A DNA stretch of 64,000 nt from Nautilus pompilius (Eukaryota > Mollusca > Cephalopoda > Nautilida > Nautilidae), in assembly GCA_018389105.1 (NCBI GenBank), contig JACATO010002215.1:322501-386500 (forward strand), written 5' to 3'. Below are positions 1 through 13,600 of this stretch, in pieces. Every line of letters starts with the position of its first letter. The stretch's first letter is position 1. The notes beneath the pieces are model-generated. The model saw only the letters and a program-made list of their open reading frames with translations, made no database searches and had not been told where the DNA came from. Both the position numbers and the translations under genes were made by a program.

Positions 1-908
1 CACAGTAATAACTGTTTGCCATTCTGAATCGGCCCTGTTCAGCTCACTTTGTCATGTTGCTAAGTTCTACTCAATCAGACTGATCATTTTGTACAAAAAC
101 ACATGGGTACGACACTGCATACTCAATTTAGCTATTTACAATGTCCAAGCATTTAAAATAAATCTCTGTCACCAATAATTTATTTTGCAACAAACACATG
201 GAATAGAAAACAATCTCCCACTAATAGTCTAGCATCAACTGATTTGTCATCAACATCCAAACCGTCTTGACCAACTTCAACTGGATCACATTCAAAGCAA
301 AATAGAGCCACTCAAGGTCCTGGGAAAAATCATGCGAACTTGTATCAATAAATATGGTATCATATATTTATGGTTTCAAAGCAACACTCTGAGAAAAATG
401 TTATGGGAAAAGCCTGCATTTGAATATATGTTCTAAAGTAGCCAGCATAAGCATACATGTATCTCAGTGATGATAAGTTATTCTTATTTTGAGAAACAAT
501 ACACATTTTACAATAATAATACAACACATATTATATGAGGTAACCCAGCAGGAGAAAGTCTACCAAAGGTTATTAGCATTTTTCAAAACATGCAAAATAG
601 TTTGTAGTCAAGAGATTCATTCCATTCTCTCTCACAATATTGGAAATCATTATGGAAACAAAGATTTTTAAAAATGCAAACAAGTGGTAGAATCGCATCT
701 GTGTAATAATGAAATGCTCCGTAGTATAGTCATGCATTGATATAGTACACTGATTGGTCATGCAAGCAATCAAAAAGTGCCAAACCTGCAGAAAGGATAT
801 ACAAGTAAAGACAGTTATATCACTGTAGTGTGGTGAATGTGTAGTCAATGCTATAGCTCCTTGGAAGGAAATATTCACATGACAAGTGTGCAGAAATCAA
901 AATCTTAG
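1..908. other. Unassigned AT-rich sequence
   Basis: No exon, RNA gene or repeat was recognised. Frames are short and contain stops. The 3' end of HAUS2 could lie here, but nothing supports a placement. Confidence 0.4.
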
Positions 909-1121
909 CTAGTGAAGGCTACTCAATATCATAGATTGTGGCTTAATTTCGTTTCAGGCGCTTCTGTATGCAAGACTTTGAAAAAGACACGCAAAACCGG
1001 TACTGTTGAAAAAAGATGCAGTCAAGGAAGGAAGCTCCCACTCTCCAAAAGTGATGTTAAGCATCTCAGGGTGCGTTCTTTGCATGACAGACAATACGTC
1101 AATAAAGACCAGTTTCTCTGA
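909..1121 (+). pseudogene. Tc1-like transposase N-terminal fragment
   Basis: The reading SVCKTLKKTRKTGTVEKR followed by GRKLPLSKSDVKHLR resembles the paired helix-turn-helix of Tc1 transposases (STVCRTLKRY.ETGSVE.R...GRPRKL). No catalytic part follows, so it is a truncated relic. Confidence 0.5.
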
Positions 1122-2955
1122 ATCTCATTTTAAGTGCGAAACATTTGGCTTGTTACTTTTTATTCAATTACACATTCAATGAAATGGTAATCAGACATGA
1201 CCCCATAAAGCAATATTAAACATGAAACAAAGTGAAACTCCAGTATTATCTGTACAAAATAAAATCTTGCAGCCTCCCAGATTCCCAGATCTTCTATTAT
1301 AGCCATAGACTGGCCAAACAGCTGGTAATGACCAAACACCAGTAAGCAATAAACAAACAATTTATACTCTTTGTTTTAAGGAGAGAGAGAAAAACCCACA
1401 AAAACAATAAACTTTCCTCAAAACAAACTTTTAACATCCTAATTTACGACTAATTCTATTGTTGCAGACAATTTAATGATGATTATGGATTTCGACAATT
1501 TTGATTATGATTTAACGAGGGAAGTATCTCCCCAATCCTAAAGCTTTTGTTCAGCAATAAAGTTTTCTATACTAGTGCGGCCAATAAACATCAACTTCAA
1601 AGCAGCCCTCTATGTAGTTTTGTTACAACCATGATCTCTGAGTTGAAAATTTAACTCAACCATGAAATGCACCACTTCCAAAGACCTGTTCAACTATTAC
1701 AGATAAAGACAGCTGAGCTCCAAATCAAGTTAATAGAAATTCATTGACTAAGTTCATGAGGCAGCAACGGACTTTTCACAGGGAAAGTTTATTAAATTTT
1801 GTTCAGATTGTGCGGGATATTAAACTGCTGTCTGTGAGTCAGATACAAACTGATAAGACAGACAAAATAATTAATATTTGGTTTTCTTGGAACAATTAAT
1901 GCTAAAGCTCATCTCAGCTTTGATTTCTTTTTGAACTCTGGACTGCTTCGATGCCTGACAGTGTTTGACCATGCTGTTTTAACATATTTTATGGCAATTT
2001 GTTTTCTTTTTTTTTAAGTTCAAATAATTTTACTATAAATTTAAAAGAAAAAAACACAAAAACTACTACATGTGTTATGACTTATAAAATTTGATGTCTA
2101 TTAACATGTCTTTCTAAAGAGATCTCCAGCTCTGCATTATTCTGTGGTGCCATATAATGTAACCTAGCATATGAAAAAGTAGGGTTAACCATGTTAATGG
2201 CGGTCCAAACTATTAAAAAAAATACTTTCGCTTGTAATTCTAGACAGGAATAAATGTGAAAGACATTAAAAAAAAAAAAAAGTTTTGCGATTAAAGGTCA
2301 ATGCAAGGCTGAATTGTGTTTTTCACTAGGATGTGTCATAGCATAAAAATGAACAGTGATGGTGCTAAACCAACCAGTTTTTCTAATTCTAATACAGCTC
2401 CAAAAGTGTGCAGAGAATGGACTCAAAAGGCAATGGTTAATCATTAAAAGTTTATGAATACTTTCTTAACACTAGAATAAATCCCGATTGTAATTAAATC
2501 AATGGTGTAGTCATTTCACGGCTACAAAGCCATCTAGAGTTTATCGTTAGCAAAATCCATCACCGACAAGAGATATCGATTAGGCTTTCCAACACCATCC
2601 AATGGGACGTGTCTTTCATGTCACTCTAAAGAATTTCACTCGAATTAATTTACCAGCCTGTTGCCTTTCACTTATGCAAGTTCACTTAAAAATGAACTAA
2701 TGTAAAGTCAGTGCTAGATTTTATTCTGTGTTCGGTGGCTATTACTGTGTTCTGATGCAGATTCCATTAGTCATTATTTGTACACTGTGACACTCTACCC
2801 TACTGCAACATAGCAAGAAGTGACTCCAATTTCCTGTGGAATTACACGCGGTTGTCAGAAACTTATAGCCAGAAATCACTTGTCAATAGTGAGATGCATA
2901 CTTGCACATTGAAAACATCACAGAATAACAAATGAGTTTCTTTCTTGCATTTCAG
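1122..2955. other. Unassigned non-coding sequence
   Basis: Only poly-A/T runs, such as near 2267-2281, and short frames are seen. A plus-strand acceptor-like TAATACAG near 2397 is followed by about 19 open codons and a stop, too little to call. Confidence 0.4.
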
Positions 2956-3057
2956 TCAATCAACAATGCTCATCGTGAAATGTGTTTTAGCATTGGAAAC
3001 AGTTCAGAACTGAAAGCCAGACTGACAGCTCTTCAAGCTCTAGATCTACAGGCACAA
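2956..3057 (+). other. Candidate orphan internal exon, unidentified
   Basis: A strong acceptor (TTGCATTTCAG, ending 2955) and a strong donor (GTAGGT at 3058) bound 102 bp with one fully open frame of 34 codons, including INNAHREMCFSIGNSSELKA and LTALQALDLQ. The other two plus-strand frames and the minus strand contain stops. The helical look would suit an armadillo or HEAT-type protein, but I do not recognise it and no partner exon was found. Confidence 0.4.
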
Positions 3058-5501
3058 GTAGGTAGCTTCATTTTCTATCAGTAATATGACAGGCTACAAT
3101 TAAATAGCATACATCATAAAGAGCCTTCATTCAACTGCATATAACTCAGGGAGCAGGGAGAGAAAAATGGAAGGACATTTTAACAACTACTGAAGCCTTT
3201 GAATGTTGAAGAGATATTACACTAAAAATGTCAAGGAGTTTAGTGATAGAGTTAAAACACTGGTAGCAAAAATTTAAATTATTCAAAGTTTACTTGGAAA
3301 TAGTGTTGTAAACATGCCATTTTAGCTACTTGAGAAACCACCTCAATAAGTTGTGTAACTTAATTTTAATATTTTCATCTGTTTATTTGGAAAGAGAACA
3401 CTTTGGGAGATCGCTAGAGATTAGATCAAATTGTAATGAGTTAATAAAAGATGCATTTTCCACAGTGTGTTAATTGCAACAAAGTCTAGAACTACTGAAG
3501 CTAAAATACATAGCATGCTTGCATAAGAACTCAATTTGGCATCTCCAATAAGAATGTGATGTGTGTGTACAGTGATTCTGAATGCAATACCATAGTATTT
3601 CTCAATTTTAGCAGAATAAAGATTTACCTAAAAGGAATAAAACGCTTATTTTGATATTCTGAAAGGCAGCCACTTGGCCCCAGTTATTCATAGCTCACTG
3701 CAGTTTTCATTCAGATGCTTCACTTAAGCTTTCCTTCAATCTGCTGTCATAAAAAAATATTTGAGAGCCGTTCCACCATCTAGTGCTGCATTTAGAAAAA
3801 GGACAATTTCTCCGTAAACAAAAAGTAGCACCCATTGATGATTAAAATCCATCTCTGAATATTAACATTTATACACAGACCCATAAATTCACCTTTTATT
3901 TGAATATGGACAGGCAGCATAATTTTTTTTTTAACAAATGCTATAACTTGCCAATTAAGACTGAAAAAACAAAACAAAGCACTATTTTAAATGCAGTTTT
4001 TAATTAAATAGCCTGCATTTTTGTTCTTCTACAAGGAAGGACCTGAGTGACTATAGAACTCACATTAACATACACAACACCAGACTAACATACCCCATTA
4101 AATATTCTAGTGATGCTGGTGAAATCTTAAAAAAAGCCTTTCTGACATCACAGGAAAAAAGGAAAAAATTTTAAAAAAACAACAAAAAACATCAATATGC
4201 ACATTTTAGTTTTGTACAGTTATCTGTGACTCAGACTCGGACAAAGAAACATATCAGTGCTATAACTGAGTCCATTTTCAGAATTGACGCAAGTTCACTT
4301 ATTTGGAAATAAGTGGGGGGGGGAGTTTATAAATTTTTCTATTTTTTTTTACTTCTGTTCATAAAGAGTTGTTTTTACCAAAAGAGAAAAGACATCTATG
4401 AAAACAGAACCAAAGAAATCCAGGAAAATGTATGTATCAGAAGCTTAGAATGTAGATTCCTGGCCCACCTGTTTTTAAAACAACCAAAAATCTCAAAGAT
4501 GTGAGCAGAGCATGGAGTTTCCAATACTTGCGATATAGTCTCAATTCTTATCCACACTACTCACTGGAACCATCAAGTTTTAAACGTCTTGGATTACCCA
4601 CCAACCTCACCCCACCCGAGCCAGTTGATCAAGAAAACCATCAATCTTTTATTTGCAGCATCTGATCCAGAATCTTTCTACCGTTTAGAATTATATCACC
4701 TGCCGAGTCTTTTCTAACGCCTATTCAACAAGTATCGTGGACATACTTAGTCAACGTGTCATTGGTGTTATGGCAAATTTTGTTTGTAAATTCTCAGTTT
4801 CTTTCGCACTTCTCAGCCAAGGACTTTGACCAGAACTGAATGCAAATAGCCCTGTTTCTATTTTGAAGTTCAAGTGCGAGAGATAAAATGCATTTTTATT
4901 AGATTTTTAAAAATATACTTTAAGAAATTAGTCGATGGCAATAAAACAAAAAAAAAAGAATCAAAACACTAAACATTTTTATTAGCTTCGTACCAACAAG
5001 ACAGGTACCAGAATCTTTTTTAAACAACGCACTATTTCATTTGGTTTTCCAGAAAGAGAACTTCTCATAAAAGCACACCCAAAATTTGTACCATTCGTTT
5101 CTATGCCATAATTAGCTAATGGTCTTACCATTTAATTAAATAAAATTAGACAATAACAATTACTGGAACAGTAAGTGGGAAATTAGGTCCAAGTATTACA
5201 ACTGTGCCAAGCACCACTACATAAATGTTAATTAATTTTTAAAAAAAAAAAAAAACACACTTTCAGATGCAACATCTAGCCAACATAAATCAACTCTTAC
5301 ACCTTTTTTTTTTAAAATATACACTATTACTCGTGGCCTTCTGCCCACCAGCATGAGCTAGTCCTCAAAAACTTGTAGCTTTTCGACAGAAAAAGTTTTT
5401 CCAATATTCAGTAGAGATGTAAAATAGCCCCAAGAAATCCACCAATTATTTTGCTTTTACCCTACCTGTTGTATCTTCATCAAAAATCCTGGAGCAATAT
5501 A
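3058..5501. other. Unassigned AT-rich sequence
   Basis: No convincing exon or element was found. Short A and T tracts occur at 3919-3934, 4322-4350 and 5239-5254. The missing HAUS2 terminal exon was looked for here and not recognised. Confidence 0.4.
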
Positions 5502-5994
5502 CAGTCGACCCCCGCGTAATTGCGGTTCGGCATTCACGGCCACACATATCACGGAATCGCAAATATCTTCCGCGATTTTTTTACGGCTTTTTTCGTGGCA
5601 ATATATATTTTTTTCACGCTTTTTAAAGCTAAATTATTAATAACAATATAATTTACTAATTTTGTAATATAAATACTAACGTAAATTCAGCAAAATATCG
5701 ATATAAAATAAACGCTATTGGCTGGAGGTTTGAAAGTAGCCAATCCGAGAGCGTTATTCATTTCTCCTCGCTGCTGATTGGCTGCTGCCCACGAGGCGCT
5801 GTCTCAGGCAGATGCAGCCCAGCATCATCCCAGTTTACCGCGTGTAGCTATCTGAGTGTTTCTCTGAGTGTTGTATTTTTTATTATATTTTGACGTTTAT
5901 AGGCATTTTTATGGACCACGTCCAATATTCGTGGTTTTTAACTCTTCACGGGTGCTCTAGGAAAGTAACCCCTGCGAATACCGGGAGACAACTG
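5502..5994. mobile_element. Tigger/pogo-type MITE, copy A
   Basis: The element is 493 bp, flanked by TA. It begins CAGTCGACCCCCGCG and ends GGGAGACAACTG, whose reverse complement CAGTTGTCTCCC gives related inverted ends of the Tigger type. It has no coding capacity. The interior, including GGCTGGAGGTTTGAAAGTAG, is nearly identical to the copy at 37324-37915. Confidence 0.85.
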
Positions 5995-7318
5995 TATCTG
6001 TTCCATTTATAATCTGTATAGTTTATTGTGAAGCATCACAGTTGTAAAATAATTCTGAACATCTTCAGAAAGAATGTTTTCATCTGGTTTTCTTTTTGTT
6101 TAGTTTTCATAAGCCAGATCTCAATTTTATGGTTATCATTAATGTTAAGCTTATTATGAAGTAGATAATTCAGTTAAATATTTGTTAGGTTCTAAGCATT
6201 GTAAAGCAAATGCAGTCTGATCATCTTTAGAAGATAAATAATCTGCAACTGCTGCAACTACTTCTATTTTATAACTTCTGTCAACCTTTAACAGTAGAGA
6301 AAATGAAAGTATTGATGATGGAACAGAAAAGTGCATCAATGATTATTCTTCTTCTACTGATATTAATATTTATTAAAATAGATCTGTAGAATAAATGTTT
6401 ATTTCTCTTTCATTAGGTTTTTTTTCCTATCTTAGAATTCTACAAACAGTACACATTTTAAGAAAATAAAAAATAAAAGTTATAATGGGTCTTAGCTGTA
6501 AAAAGATCTCTTACTCTTGGTCTCACATGTTCTAAAAAAAGACTTAGATTTTTTTTTAACGCAATTTCAAAACCAAAAACATCCCTGTGGTGTTTTAAAA
6601 CCTCTTTCTTATAATGCACAAGATTTAATTTTACCTCTAACATCACCACAACTAATCTTGGACGTTTTCTTCATCCTCCTCGTCATCAGCCTAATAGGTT
6701 TTATTAACGTTTTTTACCAACTTACAAATTTCATTAAGGAGATTTGTAAAACCGAAATTAAAAAAAAAAAAAAATTAAAAATGTTCTCTCTAAACTAATC
6801 AAATTGTTCTTTTTAGTTTCTTCTTGTTCTAAATCTTATGGTTTCCTTAAATAATTTTTTTTAAATTAAAAAAAAACTAACTAAGATTTAGGCTTTATAA
6901 ATTTTTTTTTTTATTCTAAAGACTAAACATCTCAACTATCTTGTTCTTAAGCCCCAGTATAAATATTTGTTTATTCTATTTACTGTTGTCAAATGATTTA
7001 GCATCTTTAATTGTCAGTAAATATGTACCTAATAATGCTTTGCTGAAATCTTGAGATTTCTCAAAAGATGAAGGCTGCATTTTGATTCATTTAGTCATAA
7101 TTAACCAGGAACCTAATAACGAATTATGCCACTAGATGGAATTTCAATGAACAGGTGGCTTAGAAAAGAGATTAGTTCAAAGTGAAGAGTGTGCACACGT
7201 GTGCAGCACATGTAGTGTAGATTGCTCATCTCTTTCAAATTTCATAAACAAAAGACAAACAGAGTGAGCACCTCTGAAATTTCATAAGCAGTTGGCCAAT
7301 AACCTAAAATACATATAC
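5995..7318. other. Unassigned, very AT-rich stretch
   Basis: Frames of 60-95 codons on both strands (6154-6339 minus, 6458-6649 minus, 6517-6798 plus) are lysine-, phenylalanine- and leucine-rich, lack splice context, and match nothing I know. Poly-A runs lie at 6760-6774 and around 6840-6912. Confidence 0.4.
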
Positions 7319-7445
7319 CTACTTGCATTATTTTCATTAGGCAAAGTGCTCTTTTCTTCTGGTAGACTTTCGAAAACAGGTAGAGAGGGCGCCAAGGTAA
7401 CCTTTTCATCACTCTCATTATTTTGTATTGACACAGTTCAACAAA
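7319..7445 (-). other. Open acidic segment just downstream of HAUS2 exon 5
   Basis: The minus strand reads NNESDEKVTLAPSLPVFESL then PEEKSTLPNENNA in one frame, followed by donor-like GTAGGT (7322) or GTATAT (7318). Composition looks coding, and the LAPSLPVF stretch is faintly like the MPPLPF near the human HAUS2 C-terminus. However, no acceptor or polypyrimidine tract separates it from the exon 5 donor only 50-60 bp away. It stays unassigned. Confidence 0.25.
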
Positions 7446-7498
7446 ACAGTTAGTAGAACAAACGTCTAATCCACAGTCCAAACTACACTATTACTCAC

Positions 7499-7610
7499 CA
7501 ACTTGGTCAGAGAAAAATTTGCTCCACTCGTCCACTTCAAATTATCCAAGTGCTTTGCCAGCTGACCAAGCAGAGAGACAATCTGTGGAAACAGCTGGTG
7601 GTGGTTGTTC
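7499..7610 (-). CDS. HAUS2: HAUS2 exon 5 (residues 140-177)
   Basis: The exon is 112 bp, with acceptor TTTACAG at 7613-7611 and donor GTGAGT at 7498. It encodes NNHHQLFPQIVSLLGQLAK and then HLDNLKWTSGANF. The alternation of hydrophobic residues matches the [20 protein letters not shown] helix of human HAUS2. It ends in phase 0 after TKL. The strong donor shows that at least one more coding exon should follow downstream. Confidence 0.8.
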
Positions 7611-10600
7611 CTGTAAAGAGAAATTCCCTTTACAACAAATCGAATAGAATGTTTAATGAACAGATGTTGTTTGTTAATACACCAGACTTGTGGATTCTGC
7701 AGAGACGTGGACAAATTTTAAATACAATCATCGTAAAACCAAACCTCTTGTGTAAAATCATAAATAAAACACTAAGAAGTGATCAAAGTGGTTACTGAGC
7801 TAATCTGGGTCTAATACTGCTACCAGACCTAGTTGTATTTTTTTTTCCAGTGAGTGTAGGATTGTTTAGAACAACCGGCTCCTACCTCTCTATCAGACTG
7901 GGCGGCTTCCTCACCAAACAAAGTACTACTAGGTTTGAAATTTGCATGGCTTTATTGAAAACACTATGTCGTTGCTTGCACTTGTTCTTCCACCTACTTG
8001 GGGGGAAAAGCATGCACATGGCAAATACCTTACCATTGATATTCGATACTAACCTGGCGGGTTTTCATAAAACAAACTATGAAATAACCACTCAGAAGTC
8101 AAATAAAGTAGGAAGTTTTTTTGATGTACTGTACTGGGAGTGTTCAAATGAAACCTGGCCCAGATACTGTTATGGCGATGCTACTCTAGCTGGGCTTTGG
8201 TTGGATTTCCCATGTATATAAGTTTTAACAAAATATATAAATGGAAGCAGCAAAAGAAAAGTTAAAGGGAATACATAACAAATTTTTCAAAACTTGACCC
8301 AAATTTATTTTCGATTAGAAAAGTGAACAAACAAACTTGAGCGCAGAATAAAAACACACAGACAGACAGACACACAGCGAGAGAGACAGACAGACAGACA
8401 AAGTGCCTTGTATTTATAAATGTAGTCGGAAAACAAACAATGACAACCACAAAAAAATCAAATTATAGAAAAATCATGAAACAGAATGAAATTTTTGTCA
8501 TCATTAAGAATTTGGGCTTTAATATATGACAGAAAGGCAGACTGCTCAACTCTACGTTAACCACTGGTTTGTTGACCAAATCAATTTGGAATATTCAATC
8601 ACCATCTGCAGTAGCTTTAAAACTGCTCGTATACTTTAAGTGAAATAAAACTTCAGGCATCCCTCATGGATTCTATTTCTTCAAAAGAAAAAGCTAGAGG
8701 TTTTATAGTAGTTTTCTTTTTTTTTTTTTGTCACAGTATCAAATCCTGGTCAGCTGGAAGCAACTGTGGTGACTTTGTCGCTCTGAAATATTTCTCATTG
8801 CGATGCTTCTAACAATACAAGTCTAGTGTTTAATCTGACTTAAGCTTTCCATAACTTATCAAAAGTCTAGTAATTTTCCGTGTGACAAAGAGACAGCAGT
8901 TATTCAATGATTTAATATCTAATTCAGATAAATCCTGTACTGTTATCGAAAAACCAGTTTGTTTGCCCATTCGAATGGTTCTTACGAAGATAGTCATCAA
9001 CTCTAACTCTCCATATACTACATCAGTTTTTATCTTATACCAGATAAGAGCACTGGCTGTATGTTACGTCAATTGGAGTCATGATACAAAACACGGGGAT
9101 TTGTTGTTACAAAAATATGCTGCATAATACAGATTTCAAAGGTAGTGAAATGCAAACATATGCTCTGGGAGGTTAAAAAAGAAAAAGAAATCCTAATGAT
9201 CGATGTTCCATAGGTTCTTACCACCTGTTGGAGTACCTTCATGTATTCTATAAAACTAATCTAAACTTCAAAAACATGGTGCCTTGTGAGACCAATTTTG
9301 TCAGCCATTGGTTGGTTCTCAACCCTGCTTCTTTTCTGGTTAAGTATTGCAATCCATATGTATTAATAATTTCAAAATCAAAAATTCATATCATATTTTT
9401 TCTCATATCAGTAATCAAAAATGAGATGATCTAATACTACTTCACTATTTACATGTGCGCCTTTAGAATACACATTTGATGTTTGTCCTAATAACCTAAC
9501 AAACCATATTATGGTTCCGTGGCTGCTCTGTACCCATCCATGTCAGTGCTGCAGCAATTGTTAATTTTTCCTACTTCTGACATTTTTTCATATTTAATAA
9601 TAAAATTAAATTCTCAAATCACTGTACCATCATGGGATCTCTCTTTAGCCCAGTTTTAGTAAACATTTTTTTTCTCATGTTCAACTGAAGACTAATTTTC
9701 ATATTATTCCAGTCATCTACCTAATTTGTTGTTGTTTGACTTTCCCCTACTTTTACCAGTTATGATGTCATTAATAATTTTTCCCAATGGTTTAGCTTGC
9801 AACATCCTAATCTTCAGTTTAATGCTGAGTTTGAAGGTGATGAGTAATTAATTTTCTTGGACACCATCAGTACTCAAAGCAATGATCATATATTCAAAAC
9901 CAACATTCATGGATCTTACCATGATATAATAGAACAGCTTGCTTCCATTTTCATATGAATCTGATCTAGTTTTCATTTAAACCTGTTCTTCATGTATTAC
10001 TTTTGATAAATTCCCTCTTACTTTAAAAGTCAGTTACCATAGCTATTCTGTTCAGTGGTGTAAGAAAAGTAATTTTCAAAGCAATATCTACCATTATTTA
10101 AACAAACTCTCTAAAAATGTACCATTACCTATGATTAGAGAAAATGTTAAGCTGAACAGATCTGTTCATCTTCTCCACAGACCAAATTCTGAAACCTAAT
10201 TTTTAAATGATAAATTATTCCTATTCAAATAAGTGTCACTATTTGTTTGATGTTTTCTACTTCTGCACTTATTACATCTATATTACATTGATATGCCAAT
10301 TAATCAGCAGATAATTAGTAATAAGCCTAATCAGGCATTTTGTCCATTAACTCATAGCACAGTTATCAGCAATTAGTTGGTTGATTATTCCTTGAAAGTC
10401 ATTCATTTGTTAAGCAAGCCAAATTCCCCATTAATTTAAAGGCAATAATTAGAGATGCTTTCTGGTGACTTGAGATAATATATAAATTATAGTAAAGAAA
10501 GATAAATATAAAGTACACATATATGTATTTATTTATTTATTATAAACAGTACTAATTAAAACAAAAATATAAAGAAACAAAAGTAACAAAAATGAAAAAA

Positions 10601-13600
10601 GAAAATAGTGCTGTTCAACATCAACACTGGTGATGATTTACTGACAGAATTCGATGGCTAAGGTTCTGAGGTATATTATTGAGGACTTGCTAAGTCCATT
10701 GGCTTGAAGAAAGTATCAAGTGATGTCTGCTTACTTTGTTTCTTTGTATTATAGACCTTCCTATAACTAAAGGTGCCATCAACTTTTCTGCTCATGTCAG
10801 AGGCATTTTGGCAGGGAGTTTGTGAATCAGTGTCTTCTGTTTCCTGTGCAACCCTTTGCGTGTTCAGCTTTGTAAGATTTTTGTTTGTCAAATCATCAGC
10901 GTGTGATTTTTGACAACTCATTTAATGTCTGTAAATCCTGCTTCATGCACCAACTGAGCTCTATCACCTTTTACGGTTTGAAAGAAAGCATTCTGGCCAC
11001 AAGTTCTTCCAAGCAGCATTCAAGGCTGCACTGCTTATTTTGTTCCACAATACCTCCATGTTATTCAATATCTCCTTAATGTTACAGTTCTTCCAGATGT
11101 CCCAAGTTGATAGCTTATCTTTGTGGTCTGTTTCCAAGATGAGTTGCTTCATCACATGTCACATGTTTTAACGGTTGAACGTTGAACCATCAGTTGATGT
11201 TTGGAGGCAAAAAAAATTCACATGGATGTTACCTGGTGATCAAAGCAGATAAATAAGATGTGATGTAATCCTGAAGAGAATAGCTATCACCAAAGCTTTG
11301 TAGTTCAAATGCCACACCATGGGAAAACTGGTCTTGCTATATCCCTTGAATGCATGTGGATTCTGATCATGATAAACTAACAGAAACTTAGGCTTACAAT
11401 CACTCCTTTGCATTGTGTCCAAGAAAAAGTGCAAAGTGATCTTTTGATGCTCTGAAGCCTGGAACCAAACGTTTCCTCTTTAGATATGTAGGTATTTTAT
11501 GGCATCTCCTTCCAGAAGAGTCCAGTTTCATCCAAATTAAATAGCTGTTTTGCCACATATATGCCTTCCCTTATGATCTCCTTCAATTTGTCTGAGAAAC
11601 GTCCAGCCATTACAGCATCAGCATTTGCTACCGCTGCCTTCACGTGAGGATTGTGCTGGTTAGTGTGCTTAAAACATTTAAAACCAGCCAGGGCCAGCTT
11701 TAAACACCTGACTGGTTGAAGATCCTTCTCCGCCTTCATGATCCCTTAAATCTTGCAACAACAACGTCTCTTTTTTCCTGAATCATGATCAAACTCAGTG
11801 GGATACTTCATTGTTTGTTCATCAATCCAAAAATTTTGTAGATATCCCATCTCCTCCATTATTGCATCTCGCACCTCAGTTACTCTCAATGCAGTGCCTG
11901 ATACAGCTGTTGCTGTACTCTTCTTCATTTCGTCAGTGTTGTTAAAGGTAGCACACACACACACTTGAAGGTACAAGATGGAGGCTGCACACTATGTACA
12001 GCTAAGTGTTCACCATCTTTTCGCATTGTTCACCTTTATCAAAACACTCAGACCATCCGTCCTGATTTCTTTCTTGGTGCATCAGCGGGTAATGTTGAGT
12101 AGTGTTTAAACTCACACCAGAGAAGGGCATCACATTTTAAGATAAAACTGACAAAAACGGCTAATGCTTGCAGTACACAAAGAACAACATGAGGATGGTG
12201 ACCAGAATGAAAGATGTCAGGACTTGGAAGATGATGAGTGGGGCTACTGCCTCCTTGGGACAATGAGATACGCACATCCAATATGCATTGCCCATTGCTA
12301 ATGACACTAAATCCAAAATATGAATGTTTCGCAGCTTTCAAGATTTTGTTGTAGCGAAAATTTATTACACATAATGAAAGAGGTATTGATTTTTCAAATG
12401 CTTTAACACGGAAATTTAGTAATCAAAAATTTGTACTCTTTTCTATATTACACCAAGTTTTATTGATAAATCGACTTATCCATATCAACACAAACAGGTA
12501 CACTGATCTGGCTTAATGATGTTGAATGGGGGGTAAAGATGGTAAATCCCATAGGTATTCAACCAATCACACTGTGCTCTCTCCCACACCACCCCTCTCA
12601 CTCACTCTCACACACACACACACATAGGTGAAGCCCAAAGTAATACTGGTCTAGAAGTGCATTTCAAAATTAATCTCATTTTCGAAAACTAAGTTTATCA
12701 AGAAAGGGATGATTTTGTAGTGAAAATTAAAATCTTGAAAAGTTTAATTTTAGTTAATCATAGGTATAAATTCAATTTCATATAATGAGGTGAGTTTAAA
12801 AGGCAGAATATTAAAATAGTGTTATACAAACAGAGATTGAAAACTCAGTTTATGAAACTTCTAAAGGCTGACAAAAAAAAATATCTCGGTATTTAAAGTC
12901 AAAAGCTTTTAAATTATAATGCAGAAACATCAACTTATAACCACTGTCGTCTAGTGGTGCTAAAAGGCCCATTCACTGTCTATGGAAGATGGAGATACCA
13001 GCACTTTTTAGCCCTTTAAAGTGGAGAATTTCCTTTCCAAAATAACAATGGATCTTCAAGCCCGCGTAGAAACAGTATCTTTTTTTTTATCATTTCTGTC
13101 TGTTTTAGTTTTCGAGGATCTGCAGTTTGCTTTCCTGTGTGATCTAAATCAGGCTCATGGAGAGTCGTCGGTAGTAGTTTTCTTGCCTTTTTAATGCGGT
13201 GAAGTTTCAAATGAGGTTGAGGCAATGCAACCAACCAACAAATTTAACCTTTACTCTTCTTACTCCAGCATACAGGTGCAAAATTAAAAGCTACAATACA
13301 TTTTTCCATGAGCCCGGTCTTTACCAAGAACTTTTACGGGTATCAAGTACTATTAGCAAGTGGTGCCGAGTCCACAAAAAGGGGCACAGCCACCGAGTTT
13401 CAAAGAATTTCTGTCTTTTTGCTTAAATTGGATATTTTTTGTTTTTTTTTTTTGCCTGTTCAAATGAATATTTTGTTTGTGTGTGATTGAATGAAGATCA
13501 TCAGTGGTTCAGTGTGCATTTACATGTTTCAAGACATTGAATAAATTCTTTTAATTTTAAATAAATAATGAAAATAAATATATCATCAAATAAATATAAT

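Noticed and set aside
3792-3977. Candidate HAUS2 last exon after an acceptor at about 3963 (minus strand)
   Set aside because: The phase required by exon 5 gives an immediate stop, and the open frame does not resemble the HAUS2 C-terminus.
6517-6798. 93-codon plus-strand frame with a hydrophobic segment
   Set aside because: It lies in very AT-rich DNA, ends in a poly-A run, and has a competing minus-strand frame. The apparent membrane segment is expected from composition.
7850-8221. 123-codon plus-strand frame
   Set aside because: No domain, no splice context and no family resemblance. It may be part of an old repeat.
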